From Chromohalobacter canadensis (GTDB taxonomy: Bacteria > Pseudomonadota > Gammaproteobacteria > Pseudomonadales > Halomonadaceae): 64,000 nucleotides of DNA. Under the pieces are notes generated by a model. It made no database searches. It saw nothing but the letters and a program-made list of their open reading frames with translations, and was not told the DNA's origin. This document shows, in pieces, positions 20,781 to 30,340 of this stretch (positions within the stretch are counted from its first letter, which is position 1; each line of letters opens with the position of its first letter). The DNA lies in assembly GCF_034479555.1 (NCBI RefSeq), contig NZ_CP140151.1, forward strand, positions 1,302,001-1,366,000, given 5' to 3'. A program made the position numbers and the translations under genes.

Positions 20781-20820
20781 ATCAATACGCATTATCGACA
20801 TGCGCAGTCGCACCCGCCTG

Positions 20821-22992
20821 TCACGCCGTCTCGGGTTGCGTCTTCTTGGCCAGCAGGAACAAGAAGGCCGTAATTGCCGCACCGACGATATCGCTGATCA
20901 AGCCAGGATAGATCAGTGTCAGCGCCCCAACGGCTGCCAGCAGACGCCAGAACGGATTGAGCGGCCGACGCAGATAGCCTTCCACCGCCACGGCAAGCAA
21001 CAAGACGCCGACCACACCGGTGACGATCACCAACAGGATATCGCCCAACGTGGCATCGATCATCAGCATGCTGTGCGCGAACACGAACATATAAGGCACC
21101 ACGAACCCGGCGACAGCCAGTTTCATGGCCTGAAAGCCCGTGGCATTGGGCGAGCCACCGCTGATGCCGGCACCAGCGTAGGCTGCCAGGGCCACCGGCG
21201 GAGTCAGGTTGGCGAACAACCCGAAATAGAACACGAACATGTGCGCCACGAAAATCGCCGTCTCGTTACTACCCGCCAATTCACGGAACAACGGCAGGTT
21301 GAGCAGGATCGGCGCCGCCATGGTACTGGTGATGATGTAGGTGGGAATGCTCGGCAGCCCCATCCCCAGCACGATGGACGCGATCATGGTCAGAAACAGC
21401 GTGACCAGAAGCTGAATCATGGGGATCGGAATCTGCTGCCCCAGAGTGACCACGGCATCGGCAGCGTCCAGGGCGATGCCCGTGAGCGTGGCGATACCCA
21501 CGATGATGCCCACCGCGCCACAGGCGACCGCCACCGGAATGGCATTGCGTACGCCATCGTGCATGGCATCACGGCACTCGGCGATATCCATTTTTTCCGC
21601 TACCAGGCCGAGCTTGGCACGCACGGCGTTGAGCGCCACCGGCACCGCAATGATCAGGAACAGTGACCAGCGACTGACCGGCATATTGGGCTGTGCATAA
21701 CCGGCAAACAACGCACGCAATTGCGGCTCGAAGATCAAAAGCGCCAAAATCGCGCTGACACCCACGGTGACCCGACGCGTGCCGCAGATCAGCACGGTGG
21801 CGGCAATCGACCAGAAGGCTGCGAAGAACGGCGCCCGGCCATCGAACAGCAACCACAACAGCACCACCATCGGCACCAGCAGATGGCCTCGCTTGAGCAT
21901 CACAGCCTTGAGCGGCGTCAGCTCGGAGCGCGGAATCCCTTCAAGGCCATTGCGCAGGGCACGCAGGTGCACCTGGAACAACACGCCCAGATAGAACAGC
22001 AAAGCGGGGATGATCCCGGCCAGGACCACCTGGGTGTAGGGCACCGACAGGACTTACGCCATGATGAAGGCAGCCGCCCCCATGATCGGCGGCAGGATCT
22101 GTCCACCGACACTCGCCGAGGCCTCGACGGCACCCGCAAAATTTGGCTTGTAACCGGTGCGCTTCATCAACGGAATGGTGAAGGCCCCGGTGGTCACCAC
22201 ATTAGCGATCGCCGAACCGTTGATCGAGCCCAGAAAGCCGCTGGCGATGACCGCCACCTTGGCCGGCCCGCCGCGTGTATGTCCGGCCACAGCGAGCGCC
22301 AAGTCGTTGAAGAGCTGGCCCAGCCCGGATTTACCCAGGAAGGCACCGAACAAAATGAACAGGATGATATAGCTGGCCGATACGCCGATGGCGGTACCCA
22401 GCAAGCCCTCGGTGATGAACACCAGATGCGACATGACCTGACGGCAGGTCGCCAAGATGACCGACTCGTTCAACTGCGGATAAAACGACAACTTGGCGTA
22501 AAACCCGTAGACCAGGAAAATCGTCGCCAGCAGCGTCAACCCCCAGCCAGTCGCACGCCTGGTGGCATCGAGCACCAGCAGAATGGCCAGAAAGCCCACC
22601 AGCATATCGACGTCGTTGATGCGCCCCGCCGAGGCGATGACGCGATCGGACACCACCAGCATGTAAACGCCGACGCCAAACGCCAGCACCGCCAGAATGG
22701 CATCCCCCCAAGGCACCCGGTCACGCGCGCCCTTGCGAGTCAACGGGTAGAGAATAAACGTCAGACCCAGCAGGGTATACAGGTGGATACTGCGCTGTGC
22801 CACATCGACCAGCGGTCCCGCGAACGAGGTATACAGGTGAAAGAGCGCCAGCAATACCGCCAGGCCGGTGACGAATTTGATCACCATCCCCGGCAACGCA
22901 TCGCGTACCAAACTTTCACGGTCAAACTTTTCCAGCGCTTCCTGGACCGCCTTGTCATCATCGGCGGCTGGTGCACTTTTATCTTGAGACAT
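20821..22992 (-). pseudogene. TAXI-type TRAP transporter fused permease (4TM-12TM), interrupted by an in-frame TAA
   Basis: The region encodes one continuous TRAP permease in a single frame. The small-subunit-like DctQ part and first half of DctM (to AAAFIMA) end at a TAA at 22054-22056. The same frame continues at once with VLSVPYTQVVLAGIIPALLF, exactly where family members continue (…FIMAE-x-L-x-VPY…). A single G-to-T change in a Glu codon would explain it. The downstream part can only start at GTG 22044, which has no ribosome site. The complete product would be about 723 residues. The start at 22992 is preferred. It is the last gene of the operon TAXI receptor-DUF1850-permease. Either the transporter is inactivated in this strain, or this is a sequencing error or readthrough. 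Confidence 0.85.
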
Positions 22993-23021
22993 AGGGATCT
23001 TCATCCTCGCAAGGCGAGTCA

Positions 23022-23519
23022 TTACGACAACCAGGGCCGCACCAATGCCGGCAATACGCGCCAGAGTGGGGCCCTGCGGACGCTAAACGTATAAATCGGC
23101 GGCGGAGAGGCATGCGATAACGCGAACATATGCCCGGCATAGCGCATGCGATAATGCTCAGCGGGGGCTGCCTGCACGGCGAGAGGATCAACGACACGGT
23201 CGATGCCCGTCATCACCACCCAGCCATCCTCGAGGTGTGTTTCCTTGCCTGCCGATGCCGGTACGCCCGCCCCAAAGGTTTTGAAACGGGTGCCAGTGAT
23301 CTCGATTGCGCCACCTTCGCTCACCTCGAACCACTCCTCCCAGTCTTCCTTCTCGACCGAGTGAGTCCAGCGCAAAGTGAACGATGTCCCTTCCCAGCCC
23401 GGGAAGGCATAGCGCCATTGCGACCCTTCGCGTACCGCCAACCAAGGCCATGGATACAACACGGTGGCGATCACCATGATCGCCACCGTGCCGCCGATCC
23501 ACCAACGCTTACGCGGCAT
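23022..23519 (-). CDS. DUF1850 protein of a TAXI TRAP operon
   Basis: Protein of 165 residues with one N-terminal membrane anchor (about residues 8-28) and a periplasmic beta-rich domain containing LRWTHSVEKEDWEEWFEV, the DUF1850 signature. Such genes lie consistently between the TAXI receptor and its permease; the role is unknown but presumably in transporter function. Here it is 26 bases from the receptor gene and abuts the permease gene. Confidence 0.88.
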   Translation of the reverse strand: MPRKRWWIGGTVAIMVIATVLYPWPWLAVREGSQWRYAFPGWEGTSFTLRWTHSVEKEDWEEWFEVSEGGAIEITGTRFKTFGAGVPASAGKETHLEDGWVVMTGIDRVVDPLAVQAAPAEHYRMRYAGHMFALSHASPPPIYTFSVRRAPLWRVLPALVRPWLS

Positions 23520-23545
23520 AGTGCATCATACCGCCAGGCCTTGCA

Positions 23546-24697
23546 TCAGGATTGCGCGTCGTCGTCATCCTCGCTCGACGCTTCATCGCTCGCATCGTCA
23601 GCATCACCGTCCTCAGAGGACAACGAATCATAGAAAGCCTGAGCCCCCGGATGCACCGGCGCCACCAGGTTCTGATTCATGGTGTCGGGATCGAACTGCT
23701 TGAGAGCGCCGACCGAGACGTTCTCGGAATTGAGATAGTCATGGAAACGCTGGGTCAGCTCTTCGGCGACGTCATCGCGCATATCGCCACTGACGATCAA
23801 CATGTTGCGGATCGCCACGGTGTCGACTTCTTCGCCAAGATCATAACGTTCGGGTGCGCCCGCCGGCAGCGTATACGTCTCGTAATACGGATAGGCTTCC
23901 AGCAGCTTGTCCGCCACGTCACCGCTCACCGGTACGAAGGTGATGTCGGTGCTTTGCATCAAGCCTGTGATGCTCGAGTTGGGCACGCCGGACGTAAAGA
24001 AGGCCGCATCCAGATTGCCGTTGCTCATGCTGGTCACACTATCGGCATACCCGGTATGGCTGACCTGGGCCAGGTCGTCATAGCTCAAGTCGGCGGACTC
24101 GATCACTTTCTGCGCACTCTGTTCAACGCCGGAACCGACCTTGCCGACACCAACACGCTTGCCTTCGAGATCAGCAATGCTCTCGATGCCACTGTCCTCG
24201 GTGGCCACGACCTGCACAACGTTGGGATAAAGCCCAGCGAGCGCCTGAATATCGGCGGGCTGACCATCGAACTGGTTTTCGCCGTTGACGGCATCGTAGG
24301 CGACATCGCTCATCACGATGGCGATCTGGTTGAGGCCATCGGTGATGTTGTTGATGTTCTGCACGGACGCACCGGTGGAGACGACCTGAACGCCATCGAC
24401 GAGATCACTGGCTTCGAAGACACCCTTCAAGGCGCCGCCGATGGGATAGTAGGTGCCACCCGTACCGCCGGTGCCAAAGATCAGGCTGACCGGATCGGCA
24501 CTCGCGGTCTGCGTGTCGCCTTCGCCATTGGTGTCACTGGCCTCGCCCGAGGCCTGTTCTTCGGACGCCTGCGAGCTCGACTCGCCGTTTTGCGTTGCCT
24601 CTTCGGCCTCGGAGTCATTCCCGTCGTCACCGCATCCGGCCAACAGGGCACCAGAAAGGCCCAGCGCCGCGACCAACACGCCTGTGCGTAACATCAT
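23546..24697 (-). CDS. TAXI-family TRAP solute receptor (lipoprotein)
   Basis: Periplasmic solute-binding protein of 383 residues. A lipoprotein signal with lipobox LLAGC (Cys at about 22) is followed by a roughly 45-residue Glu/Ser/Asn-rich linker. The TAXI domain begins with LIFGTGGTGGTYYPIGGAL. The C-terminus ends in a strongly acidic tail (Asp/Glu/Ser), consistent with halophile surface chemistry. TAXI receptors bind compounds such as glutamate/2-oxoglutarate or other carboxylates; the ligand is not known here. First gene of the operon with DUF1850 and the interrupted permease. Confidence 0.92.
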   Translation of the reverse strand: MMLRTGVLVAALGLSGALLAGCGDDGNDSEAEEATQNGESSSQASEEQASGEASDTNGEGDTQTASADPVSLIFGTGGTGGTYYPIGGALKGVFEASDLVDGVQVVSTGASVQNINNITDGLNQIAIVMSDVAYDAVNGENQFDGQPADIQALAGLYPNVVQVVATEDSGIESIADLEGKRVGVGKVGSGVEQSAQKVIESADLSYDDLAQVSHTGYADSVTSMSNGNLDAAFFTSGVPNSSITGLMQSTDITFVPVSGDVADKLLEAYPYYETYTLPAGAPERYDLGEEVDTVAIRNMLIVSGDMRDDVAEELTQRFHDYLNSENVSVGALKQFDPDTMNQNLVAPVHPGAQAFYDSLSSEDGDADDASDEASSEDDDDAQS

Positions 24698-24821
24698 TAT
24701 TCACCCCGTCATTTGAACGTCATCGACTCATTCGGCCGAAGAAAAACTCAACACAATGAAGGATAGAGTAAGGAACGCCCGGCGCCGATACCATGCCTGA
24801 ACCGATAACCACTACTAAAGT

Positions 24822-26069
24822 CTAACCTCCTTTGGAGTTTTGAGGTAAAACGTGCTGAACGAGGCGGCCGATCGTCAAGCCCTGAGCCAGAATCGAAAAA
24901 AGAACGATGATGTAGGTCACCATCACAATGGTGTTGCGATAGTCGCTCTCGGGCAGCCCCAGCGCCAGCGCCACCGATATGCCACCGCGCAGCCCACCCC
25001 AAGTGAGGACTCTCGTGGTCCCGCGGCGATAAGGCACCCAACGCCTCAATACGAATATAGGTAGGCCAATAGTGAGCAGGCGCGTCACCAGCATGACGCC
25101 TATTACCGGGCCCGCAACGATAAAATATGACCATTGAAAGGGAATCAGCAGCAACTCGAGTCCGATCAGCACGAACAACACCGCGTTGAGAATCTCGTCG
25201 ATCAGTTCCCAGAAGCCATCGACATAGCGGCGAGTGGTGTTCGACATGGCATGTTCGCGGCCGCGATTACCGATGAATAAACCGGCGATGACCATCGAGA
25301 TCGGCCCCGAGACGTGCAGATGCGTTGCCAGCGTATAACCGCCCAGCACCAGCGCCAGGGTGACCAGCACCTCGATCTGATACTGGTCGATGCTCTTCAT
25401 CATCCAGTAGGCGATGTAACCCATGACCAAGCCGAGCAGAATGCCGCCGCCTGCCTCTTCCAGAAACAGCATCGCGGAATGCGTGACCGTCAGCGCTTCA
25501 GTCGCCGTCGCCGCCCCCAGCATCATGGTGAACACCACCACCGCGACGCCATCATTGAACAGCGACTCGCCGACGATCTTGATCTCCATGTCCTCGGGCG
25601 CACCGGCACTGCGCATGATGCCGAGCACGGCCATCGGGTCTGTCGGCGAGATCAGCGCCCCGAAGACCAGACAGTAGAGATAAGGCACCCCTACATGAAA
25701 GGTGGCGAAGAGCCACCAGGCCGCACTGCCGATCGCCACCGTCGAGATCAACACGCCGATAGTGGCCAGAAAGCCTATCGAATAGCGGTAGCGTTTGAGC
25801 TTGTGAAAATCGACATGCAACGCACCCGCAAACAACAGAAACGACAGCATGCCGTCCATCAGCAAGGCGTTGAAGTTTATCTGCCCCAGCCAGGCTTCGG
25901 CCCAATCGGTAATCGCGTCGAAACCGAAGTGACTCAATGCGATCAGCAACACCGACGCCAACAGCGAGATACACATCACACCGATCGTCGCCGGTAGTTT
26001 GATGAAGCGGTAGTTGAACCACGCAAACAGTGCGGTGATCGTGATGAAGACTGCTGCGATTTCCAGCAT
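24822..26069 (-). CDS. Na+(K+)/H+ antiporter, CPA1/NhaP family
   Basis: Inner-membrane antiporter of 415 residues with about twelve helices. CPA1 signatures are GALHVDFHKLKRY, the discontinuous helix region FGALISPTDPMAVLGI, the ion-binding ESLFNDGVAVVVF, and TWGGLRGGISVALAL. It exchanges Na+ (or K+) for H+ in pH and salt homeostasis. The start at 26069 follows GGGAAG. The N-terminal extension upstream is not conserved. Confidence 0.92.
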   Translation of the reverse strand: MLEIAAVFITITALFAWFNYRFIKLPATIGVMCISLLASVLLIALSHFGFDAITDWAEAWLGQINFNALLMDGMLSFLLFAGALHVDFHKLKRYRYSIGFLATIGVLISTVAIGSAAWWLFATFHVGVPYLYCLVFGALISPTDPMAVLGIMRSAGAPEDMEIKIVGESLFNDGVAVVVFTMMLGAATATEALTVTHSAMLFLEEAGGGILLGLVMGYIAYWMMKSIDQYQIEVLVTLALVLGGYTLATHLHVSGPISMVIAGLFIGNRGREHAMSNTTRRYVDGFWELIDEILNAVLFVLIGLELLLIPFQWSYFIVAGPVIGVMLVTRLLTIGLPIFVLRRWVPYRRGTTRVLTWGGLRGGISVALALGLPESDYRNTIVMVTYIIVLFSILAQGLTIGRLVQHVLPQNSKGG

Positions 26070-26195
26070 GTAAAGACTTCCCTGTCGCCGCCGACCATGG
26101 CGAATTGTCGATGGAGCCCTCGCCTCCACCACTCAACGATAGTGGCTCTTGAAGGAGGCGACCATGATGCGGGGTTATGGCGTGGGTAATTAACC

Positions 26196-26228
26196 AAAAA
26201 AGCGAACCCGGAGCCCCGGATCCGCTTT
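26196..26228 (-). terminator. Terminator of metK
   Basis: On the minus strand AAAGCG ... CCGG, loop GGCT, CCGG ... CGCTTTTTT forms a stem with a small internal loop and ends in a six-T run. It is about 70 bases downstream of the metK stop. Confidence 0.85.
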
Positions 26229-26296
26229 ACCCTCGCTTGCCGATCAGACCTTACAAGTCAGGCCTTATACGTCGGACTCTACCGCTAGACATCCCT

Positions 26297-27517
26297 TCAC
26301 AGACCAGCCGCCTTCCGCAGGGCTTCGGCGCGGTCGGTCTTCTCCCAGGGGAAGGCCGTGAAGGTCTCGGTCTGCTGCTTGCCGTTGGCATCGGTCCAGG
26401 TGTAGCTATGCTCGAACGGCTCGCGGCCGAAGTGTCCGTAAGCCGCCGTGAGTTGATACATGGGATGCAGCAGATTGAGCATGCTGGTAATCGCGTTCGG
26501 GCGCAGGTCGAAGTGCTCACGGACCAGCTCGACGATCTTGGCATCGCTGATCTTGCCGGTACCGAAGGTATCCACCGAGACGGACGTTGGCTCGGCCACG
26601 CCGATGGCGTAGGAGATCTGAATCTCGCAACGCTCGGCGAGACCGGCGGCAACGATATTCTTGGCCACGTAACGTCCGGCATAGGCAGCACTGCGATCGA
26701 CCTTGGACGGATCCTTGCCCGAGAACGCTCCGCCACCATGGCGTGCCATGCCGCCGTAGGTATCGACGATGATCTTGCGCCCCGTCAGGCCGCAGTCGCC
26801 CACCGGGCCACCGATAACGAAGTTGCCGGTCGGGTTGATGTGGTACTTGGTGTTCTCGGTCAACCACTCGGCGGGAATCACCTCTTCGATGATCTCGCGC
26901 TTGATCATATCGCGCAGTTCGTCCTGGTCGATGTCCGGATCATGCTGAGTGGAAAGCACGATGGCATCAACGCTGCACGGCTTGCCTTGAGCGTCGTAGC
27001 GGAAAGTCAGCTGGCTCTTGGCGTCTGGACGCAGCCACGTCAACAAGCCGTGCTTGCGCAACTCGGCCTGGCGTTCCACTAGACGGTGAGAATAGTGAAT
27101 CGGCGCCGGCATATAGGATTCGGTCTCGTCGGTAGCGTAGCCGAACATCAACCCCTGGTCGCCCGCGCCCTGATCTTCGGGCTTGCTGCGATCGACGCCT
27201 TGGGCGATATCCACGCTCTGCTTACCGATCAGATTAAGCACGCCACAGGTGTTTCCATCGAAGCCTACTTCCGAGGAGGTATAACCGATGTCATTGATGA
27301 CGTTACGCACCAAGTCTTCCAGATCCACCCAGGCGGACGTGGTAATCTCGCCGGCGACGATGGCGACACCGGTCTTGACCAGGGTTTCACAGGCCACGCG
27401 CGCCTGCTTGTCGCGGGCAATGATGGCATCCAGCACCGCGTCGGAAATCTGATCGGCGATCTTGTCCGGGTGCCCCTCGGAGACAGATTCGGAAGTAAAC
27501 AGGGAGTATTCGCTCAT
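26297..27517 (-). CDS. metK: S-adenosylmethionine synthetase
   Basis: Cytoplasmic enzyme of 406 residues that makes SAM from methionine and ATP. Signature segments are [33 protein letters not shown], and [19 protein letters not shown]. The start at 27517 follows GAGGACGCC; the eight extra upstream codons are unlikely. In Pseudomonas and related genomes metK lies next to tktA, epd, pgk and fba; here it is 8 kb from tktA. I see no SAM riboswitch in the 223-base upstream gap. Confidence 0.97.
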   Translation of the reverse strand: MSEYSLFTSESVSEGHPDKIADQISDAVLDAIIARDKQARVACETLVKTGVAIVAGEITTSAWVDLEDLVRNVINDIGYTSSEVGFDGNTCGVLNLIGKQSVDIAQGVDRSKPEDQGAGDQGLMFGYATDETESYMPAPIHYSHRLVERQAELRKHGLLTWLRPDAKSQLTFRYDAQGKPCSVDAIVLSTQHDPDIDQDELRDMIKREIIEEVIPAEWLTENTKYHINPTGNFVIGGPVGDCGLTGRKIIVDTYGGMARHGGGAFSGKDPSKVDRSAAYAGRYVAKNIVAAGLAERCEIQISYAIGVAEPTSVSVDTFGTGKISDAKIVELVREHFDLRPNAITSMLNLLHPMYQLTAAYGHFGREPFEHSYTWTDANGKQQTETFTAFPWEKTDRAEALRKAAGL

Positions 27518-27740
27518 GGCGTCCTCGACTCTCTCAATCACATGCTGGCGAGCCGGAACACGACCGCCATCATTAAGGAGATGAAATTACGCCGTCAGCC
27601 GATGGCGATTTCGGCACGACGCATGACAGGTCCGGCACGAGACGAGGCCGGCTCGGGGATGCAAAGTTTACACGCTGGATGACTAGCTGCCTAGCGATTG
27701 GCCCTCGGCGGCATTGCCTTACAGCAACCGCAGCATCATG

Positions 27741-28574
27741 TCACTTGCCGCCATATTTATGCACGATACCCGCCAGCCGTTCGATGCCTTGGGTTACGCT
27801 CTCGCGCTGCCAGGCATTGCGCCCGAAGATCACGCCTCGGGCGCCATTACCCAATGCATCTCGGGTGAAACGTGCCAATGCTGCGTCATCATTCATCGCC
27901 GCCCCACCCAGAACGAGCACCGGAACCGGACAACTCTGCACCAAGGTCTGCATGTCTTCGGGGTTTCCGGTGAACTGCGCCTTGATCAGATCGGCCCCCA
28001 GCTCGGCACCGACCCTCGCGACACGCGCGATCCGATCAGCATCGAGTCGCCCGCCTTCCCGACTGCCCCACACCACCGCTTCGACGATCAACGGCAACCC
28101 GATCGCCTCGCACTGATGGGCGGCCTCCGCCACCGCTTCGAGATTGTCGGCTTCACGCCTGGGATCGTCGTAACCAGAGATCAGGCACATCACCACGGCA
28201 TCCGCCCCCATAGCCTGCGCCTGGGCGGGCGTGGCGATCATGCGGTGATGCTCCTCTCCCGCCAGGGTGAAGTCGCCCACCATCGGGTAGTCGATCCGCA
28301 GCACGATGCTGGGCGCCCGGCTATCGGCAAACAGGTCGCCGCAGGACTTGAGCACGCCCGGCGACAGCAGCACCGCTTCCGGCCCGGCCGCGACGATCGC
28401 CTCGCAGGCTCGGCGCGCATCGATTGCATGTTCCACTGGCCCCGCCAGCAAAGTGCGGTCAAACGCCACCATGCAGCTCAGGCCGGTGTCACGACGAAAC
28501 AGCCGCCCTGTGCGCATTCCGCTCGCAGAGACAGTAGCCTTGGAAACAGCCGTTGTGGAAAAGGTGGCAGTCAT
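27741..28574 (-). CDS. DhnA/LsrF-type class I aldolase in the polyol operon
   Basis: TIM-barrel protein of 277 residues related to DhnA/LsrF/FbaB class I aldolases (DeoC/LacD superfamily). The Schiff-base Lys is expected in the segment ADLIKAQFTGNPEDM; VLVLGGAAMNDD and RGVIFGRNAWQ form the phosphate-binding end. The start at 28574 overlaps the EryB-like gene stop (ATGA), so it is the third coupled gene after the kinase and dehydrogenase. It is clearly separate from the two glycolytic FBP aldolases at 55.6 and 60.5 kb. Likely substrate is a phosphorylated ketose made by the operon, possibly a tetrulose phosphate; this is inference. No EryC-type epimerase is present, so it may take that step's place or open a different exit. 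Confidence 0.82.
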   Translation of the reverse strand: MTATFSTTAVSKATVSASGMRTGRLFRRDTGLSCMVAFDRTLLAGPVEHAIDARRACEAIVAAGPEAVLLSPGVLKSCGDLFADSRAPSIVLRIDYPMVGDFTLAGEEHHRMIATPAQAQAMGADAVVMCLISGYDDPRREADNLEAVAEAAHQCEAIGLPLIVEAVVWGSREGGRLDADRIARVARVGAELGADLIKAQFTGNPEDMQTLVQSCPVPVLVLGGAAMNDDAALARFTRDALGNGARGVIFGRNAWQRESVTQGIERLAGIVHKYGGK

Positions 28575-30340
28575 GATGCGGCCTCCGAGGCTCGGGTTGG
28601 CGAATGACCGTGTTCCGGCATCAGCGAAACGCCATGCAGGCGTGTCGCGATCTCGCACACCGCGTCGATTTCCTCCCGGCGACGTGCCTCGGCCCAGCCA
28701 AGCGACGCGCCGCACAGGCTCGCAACCTCATTGATCACCACGCTGTCGAGCTGGCCCGAGAGCGCAATGGGCAGACGCCGGAACAGCACGTCGGCCAGAT
28801 GCTCGACGCGTTCGAAACGGCAGACAAAATCGATCTCGCCTACACGATAATCGGTAAGCGATACAAGCGAGCGCTGCCGACACACGCCCTCGGCGCTCAT
28901 CCTCGCGCAGTGCCGACCCACCTCTTCGCCCCGTGTACCGTAGCGATCCAGCAGCGTGATCGCCCGGTACCGGTCGCCCTCGCAGAGCGCCGTCACGCGG
29001 GAAAGCCACGTCTCTCGCGACGCAGAATCGCGGGGGTAATCCCGCCCCCCGCCGATGGCCAACTGCCGAGTATCGATCTCGCGGCGCCGACCGAGCCTGG
29101 AGAGCACGCCGTCCGCCACCTCTTCTGCAAAGCCACGAAAGGTGGTCCACTTGCCGCCCACCAGCGACAGCACCGACCAGTCGTGGATGCGATCCTCGAC
29201 GATGGCATGATCGCGGCTGACCTGGCCCGGGTCGGCGGCATCGCTGCGCGGCAGTGGCCGCACCCCGCTGTAGCGATAGCGCACCTGATCAGGCCCAATC
29301 GTCACGTCGGGAAACAGGTAGCGCACCGCTTCGAGCATGTAGTCGCGCTCGGCATCGTCGCAGACAGCCTGATCAGGATCGATGCAACGAATGTCGGTGG
29401 CACCGATCAGCACGTGGTTCATGAAAGGGTATACCAGGCAGATTCTCCCATCCGGCGCACCGAAGTAGATCATGCGGCCATCGAGTTGCTCGCGAATCTT
29501 CGGCACATCGACGATCAGGTGCCCGCCCTTGGTACCGCCGATATGCTGCGTTTCCCGTCCCAGTTGACGGTTGATCTCATCAATCCAGGCGCCGCCGGCG
29601 TTGACGATGATCTGCGGCCTCACCGTGAACGCGTTGCCCTCTTCGTCTTCGAAATTCACCCCCCCGCCATCGCCACCGGTCAAGTTGACGTGGTTGAGCG
29701 CCATCGCCCCGCGGTGGATTCGACAGCCATCGTCGATCAGCTCGAATCCCAGACGCTCTGCCTGACTGATCGCCGCGTCGTAGTAAGTGTGCAGCGCCCG
29801 CACGTCACGCCGTATATCCGGAAGCGATTCACGCACCCTGCGGCCCAGCATCACCGAATGACGTGGCATGCTGCGAAAATGACGGCCGAAAAAGTCGTAG
29901 AGTGTCAGCCCCACTTCACTGATCAGAATGCCGCGATCATCCATCTTTGCCGGGCGGCGGAAAAAACGCTGGATCGACGGCCAGATGCCGCCCCACCAAC
30001 TGTGGGTCGGCATTGCCGTACGCAGCGGATGCACCACGTGTGGCGCGTTGCGCAGCAGCAGGTTGCGCTCACGAGTCGACTGCGCCACCAGCCGGAACTC
30101 GCCAGTTTCCAGATACTTGAGACCACCGTGGATCAATCGTGAAGGCGCGGCGCTAGCCCCGGCGCAGAAGTCCTGCTTGTCGACGATCAGGGTATCGACG
30201 CCCTGCAGCGCCAGATCACGAAACAGCCCGGCGCCATTGATGCCGGCGCCGATGATCAGCACCGAGACCGAGGGGTTGGCTCGCAGGCGTTCCAGCATCT
30301 GCTGACGAGTCAGCGGTGGTGAATTCAGAGATTCCATCAT
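28571..30340 (-). CDS. EryB-like polyol-phosphate dehydrogenase (GlpD family)
   Basis: FAD-dependent dehydrogenase of 589 residues of the GlpD/GlpA family. The FAD-binding motif is at about residues 27-40 (VLIIGAGINGAGLFRDLALQ), followed by CAGASAAPSRLIHGGLKYLE, and the conserved GVRPLPRSD and GGKWTTFR segments. GlpD itself oxidises glycerol 3-phosphate; in erythritol loci the homologue EryB oxidises erythritol 4-phosphate. Its place directly after an EryA-like kinase (ATGA overlap) and not next to glpF/glpK supports the EryB assignment. True substrate remains to be shown; another polyol phosphate is possible. Confidence 0.82.
   Translation of the reverse strand: MMESLNSPPLTRQQMLERLRANPSVSVLIIGAGINGAGLFRDLALQGVDTLIVDKQDFCAGASAAPSRLIHGGLKYLETGEFRLVAQSTRERNLLLRNAPHVVHPLRTAMPTHSWWGGIWPSIQRFFRRPAKMDDRGILISEVGLTLYDFFGRHFRSMPRHSVMLGRRVRESLPDIRRDVRALHTYYDAAISQAERLGFELIDDGCRIHRGAMALNHVNLTGGDGGGVNFEDEEGNAFTVRPQIIVNAGGAWIDEINRQLGRETQHIGGTKGGHLIVDVPKIREQLDGRMIYFGAPDGRICLVYPFMNHVLIGATDIRCIDPDQAVCDDAERDYMLEAVRYLFPDVTIGPDQVRYRYSGVRPLPRSDAADPGQVSRDHAIVEDRIHDWSVLSLVGGKWTTFRGFAEEVADGVLSRLGRRREIDTRQLAIGGGRDYPRDSASRETWLSRVTALCEGDRYRAITLLDRYGTRGEEVGRHCARMSAEGVCRQRSLVSLTDYRVGEIDFVCRFERVEHLADVLFRRLPIALSGQLDSVVINEVASLCGASLGWAEARRREEIDAVCEIATRLHGVSLMPEHGHSPTRASEAAS

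Noticed and set aside
22044..22054. Second TRAP permease half as an independent gene starting at GTG 22044
   Set aside because: It is in the same frame as the upstream half, lacks a ribosome site, and starts in the middle of a conserved permease segment. A single nonsense codon is simpler.
26177..27682. Long open frames on the plus strand opposite metK
   Set aside because: They are antisense shadows of the well-conserved metK frame in GC-rich DNA.
27518..27740. SAM riboswitch upstream of metK
   Set aside because: I could not find the conserved core of a known SAM-sensing motif; the gap is short and unstructured to the eye. A covariance-model search would decide.
28604..30142. 512-residue open frame opposite the EryB-like gene
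   Set aside because: Antisense to a gene with clear FAD-binding motifs; the translation is low-complexity and Arg/His-rich, typical of a shadow.
28571..30340. Glycerol-3-phosphate dehydrogenase GlpD of a glycerol operon
   Set aside because: No glpF, glpK or glpR nearby; the coupled EryA-like kinase and tetritol context favour EryB. Not fully excluded.
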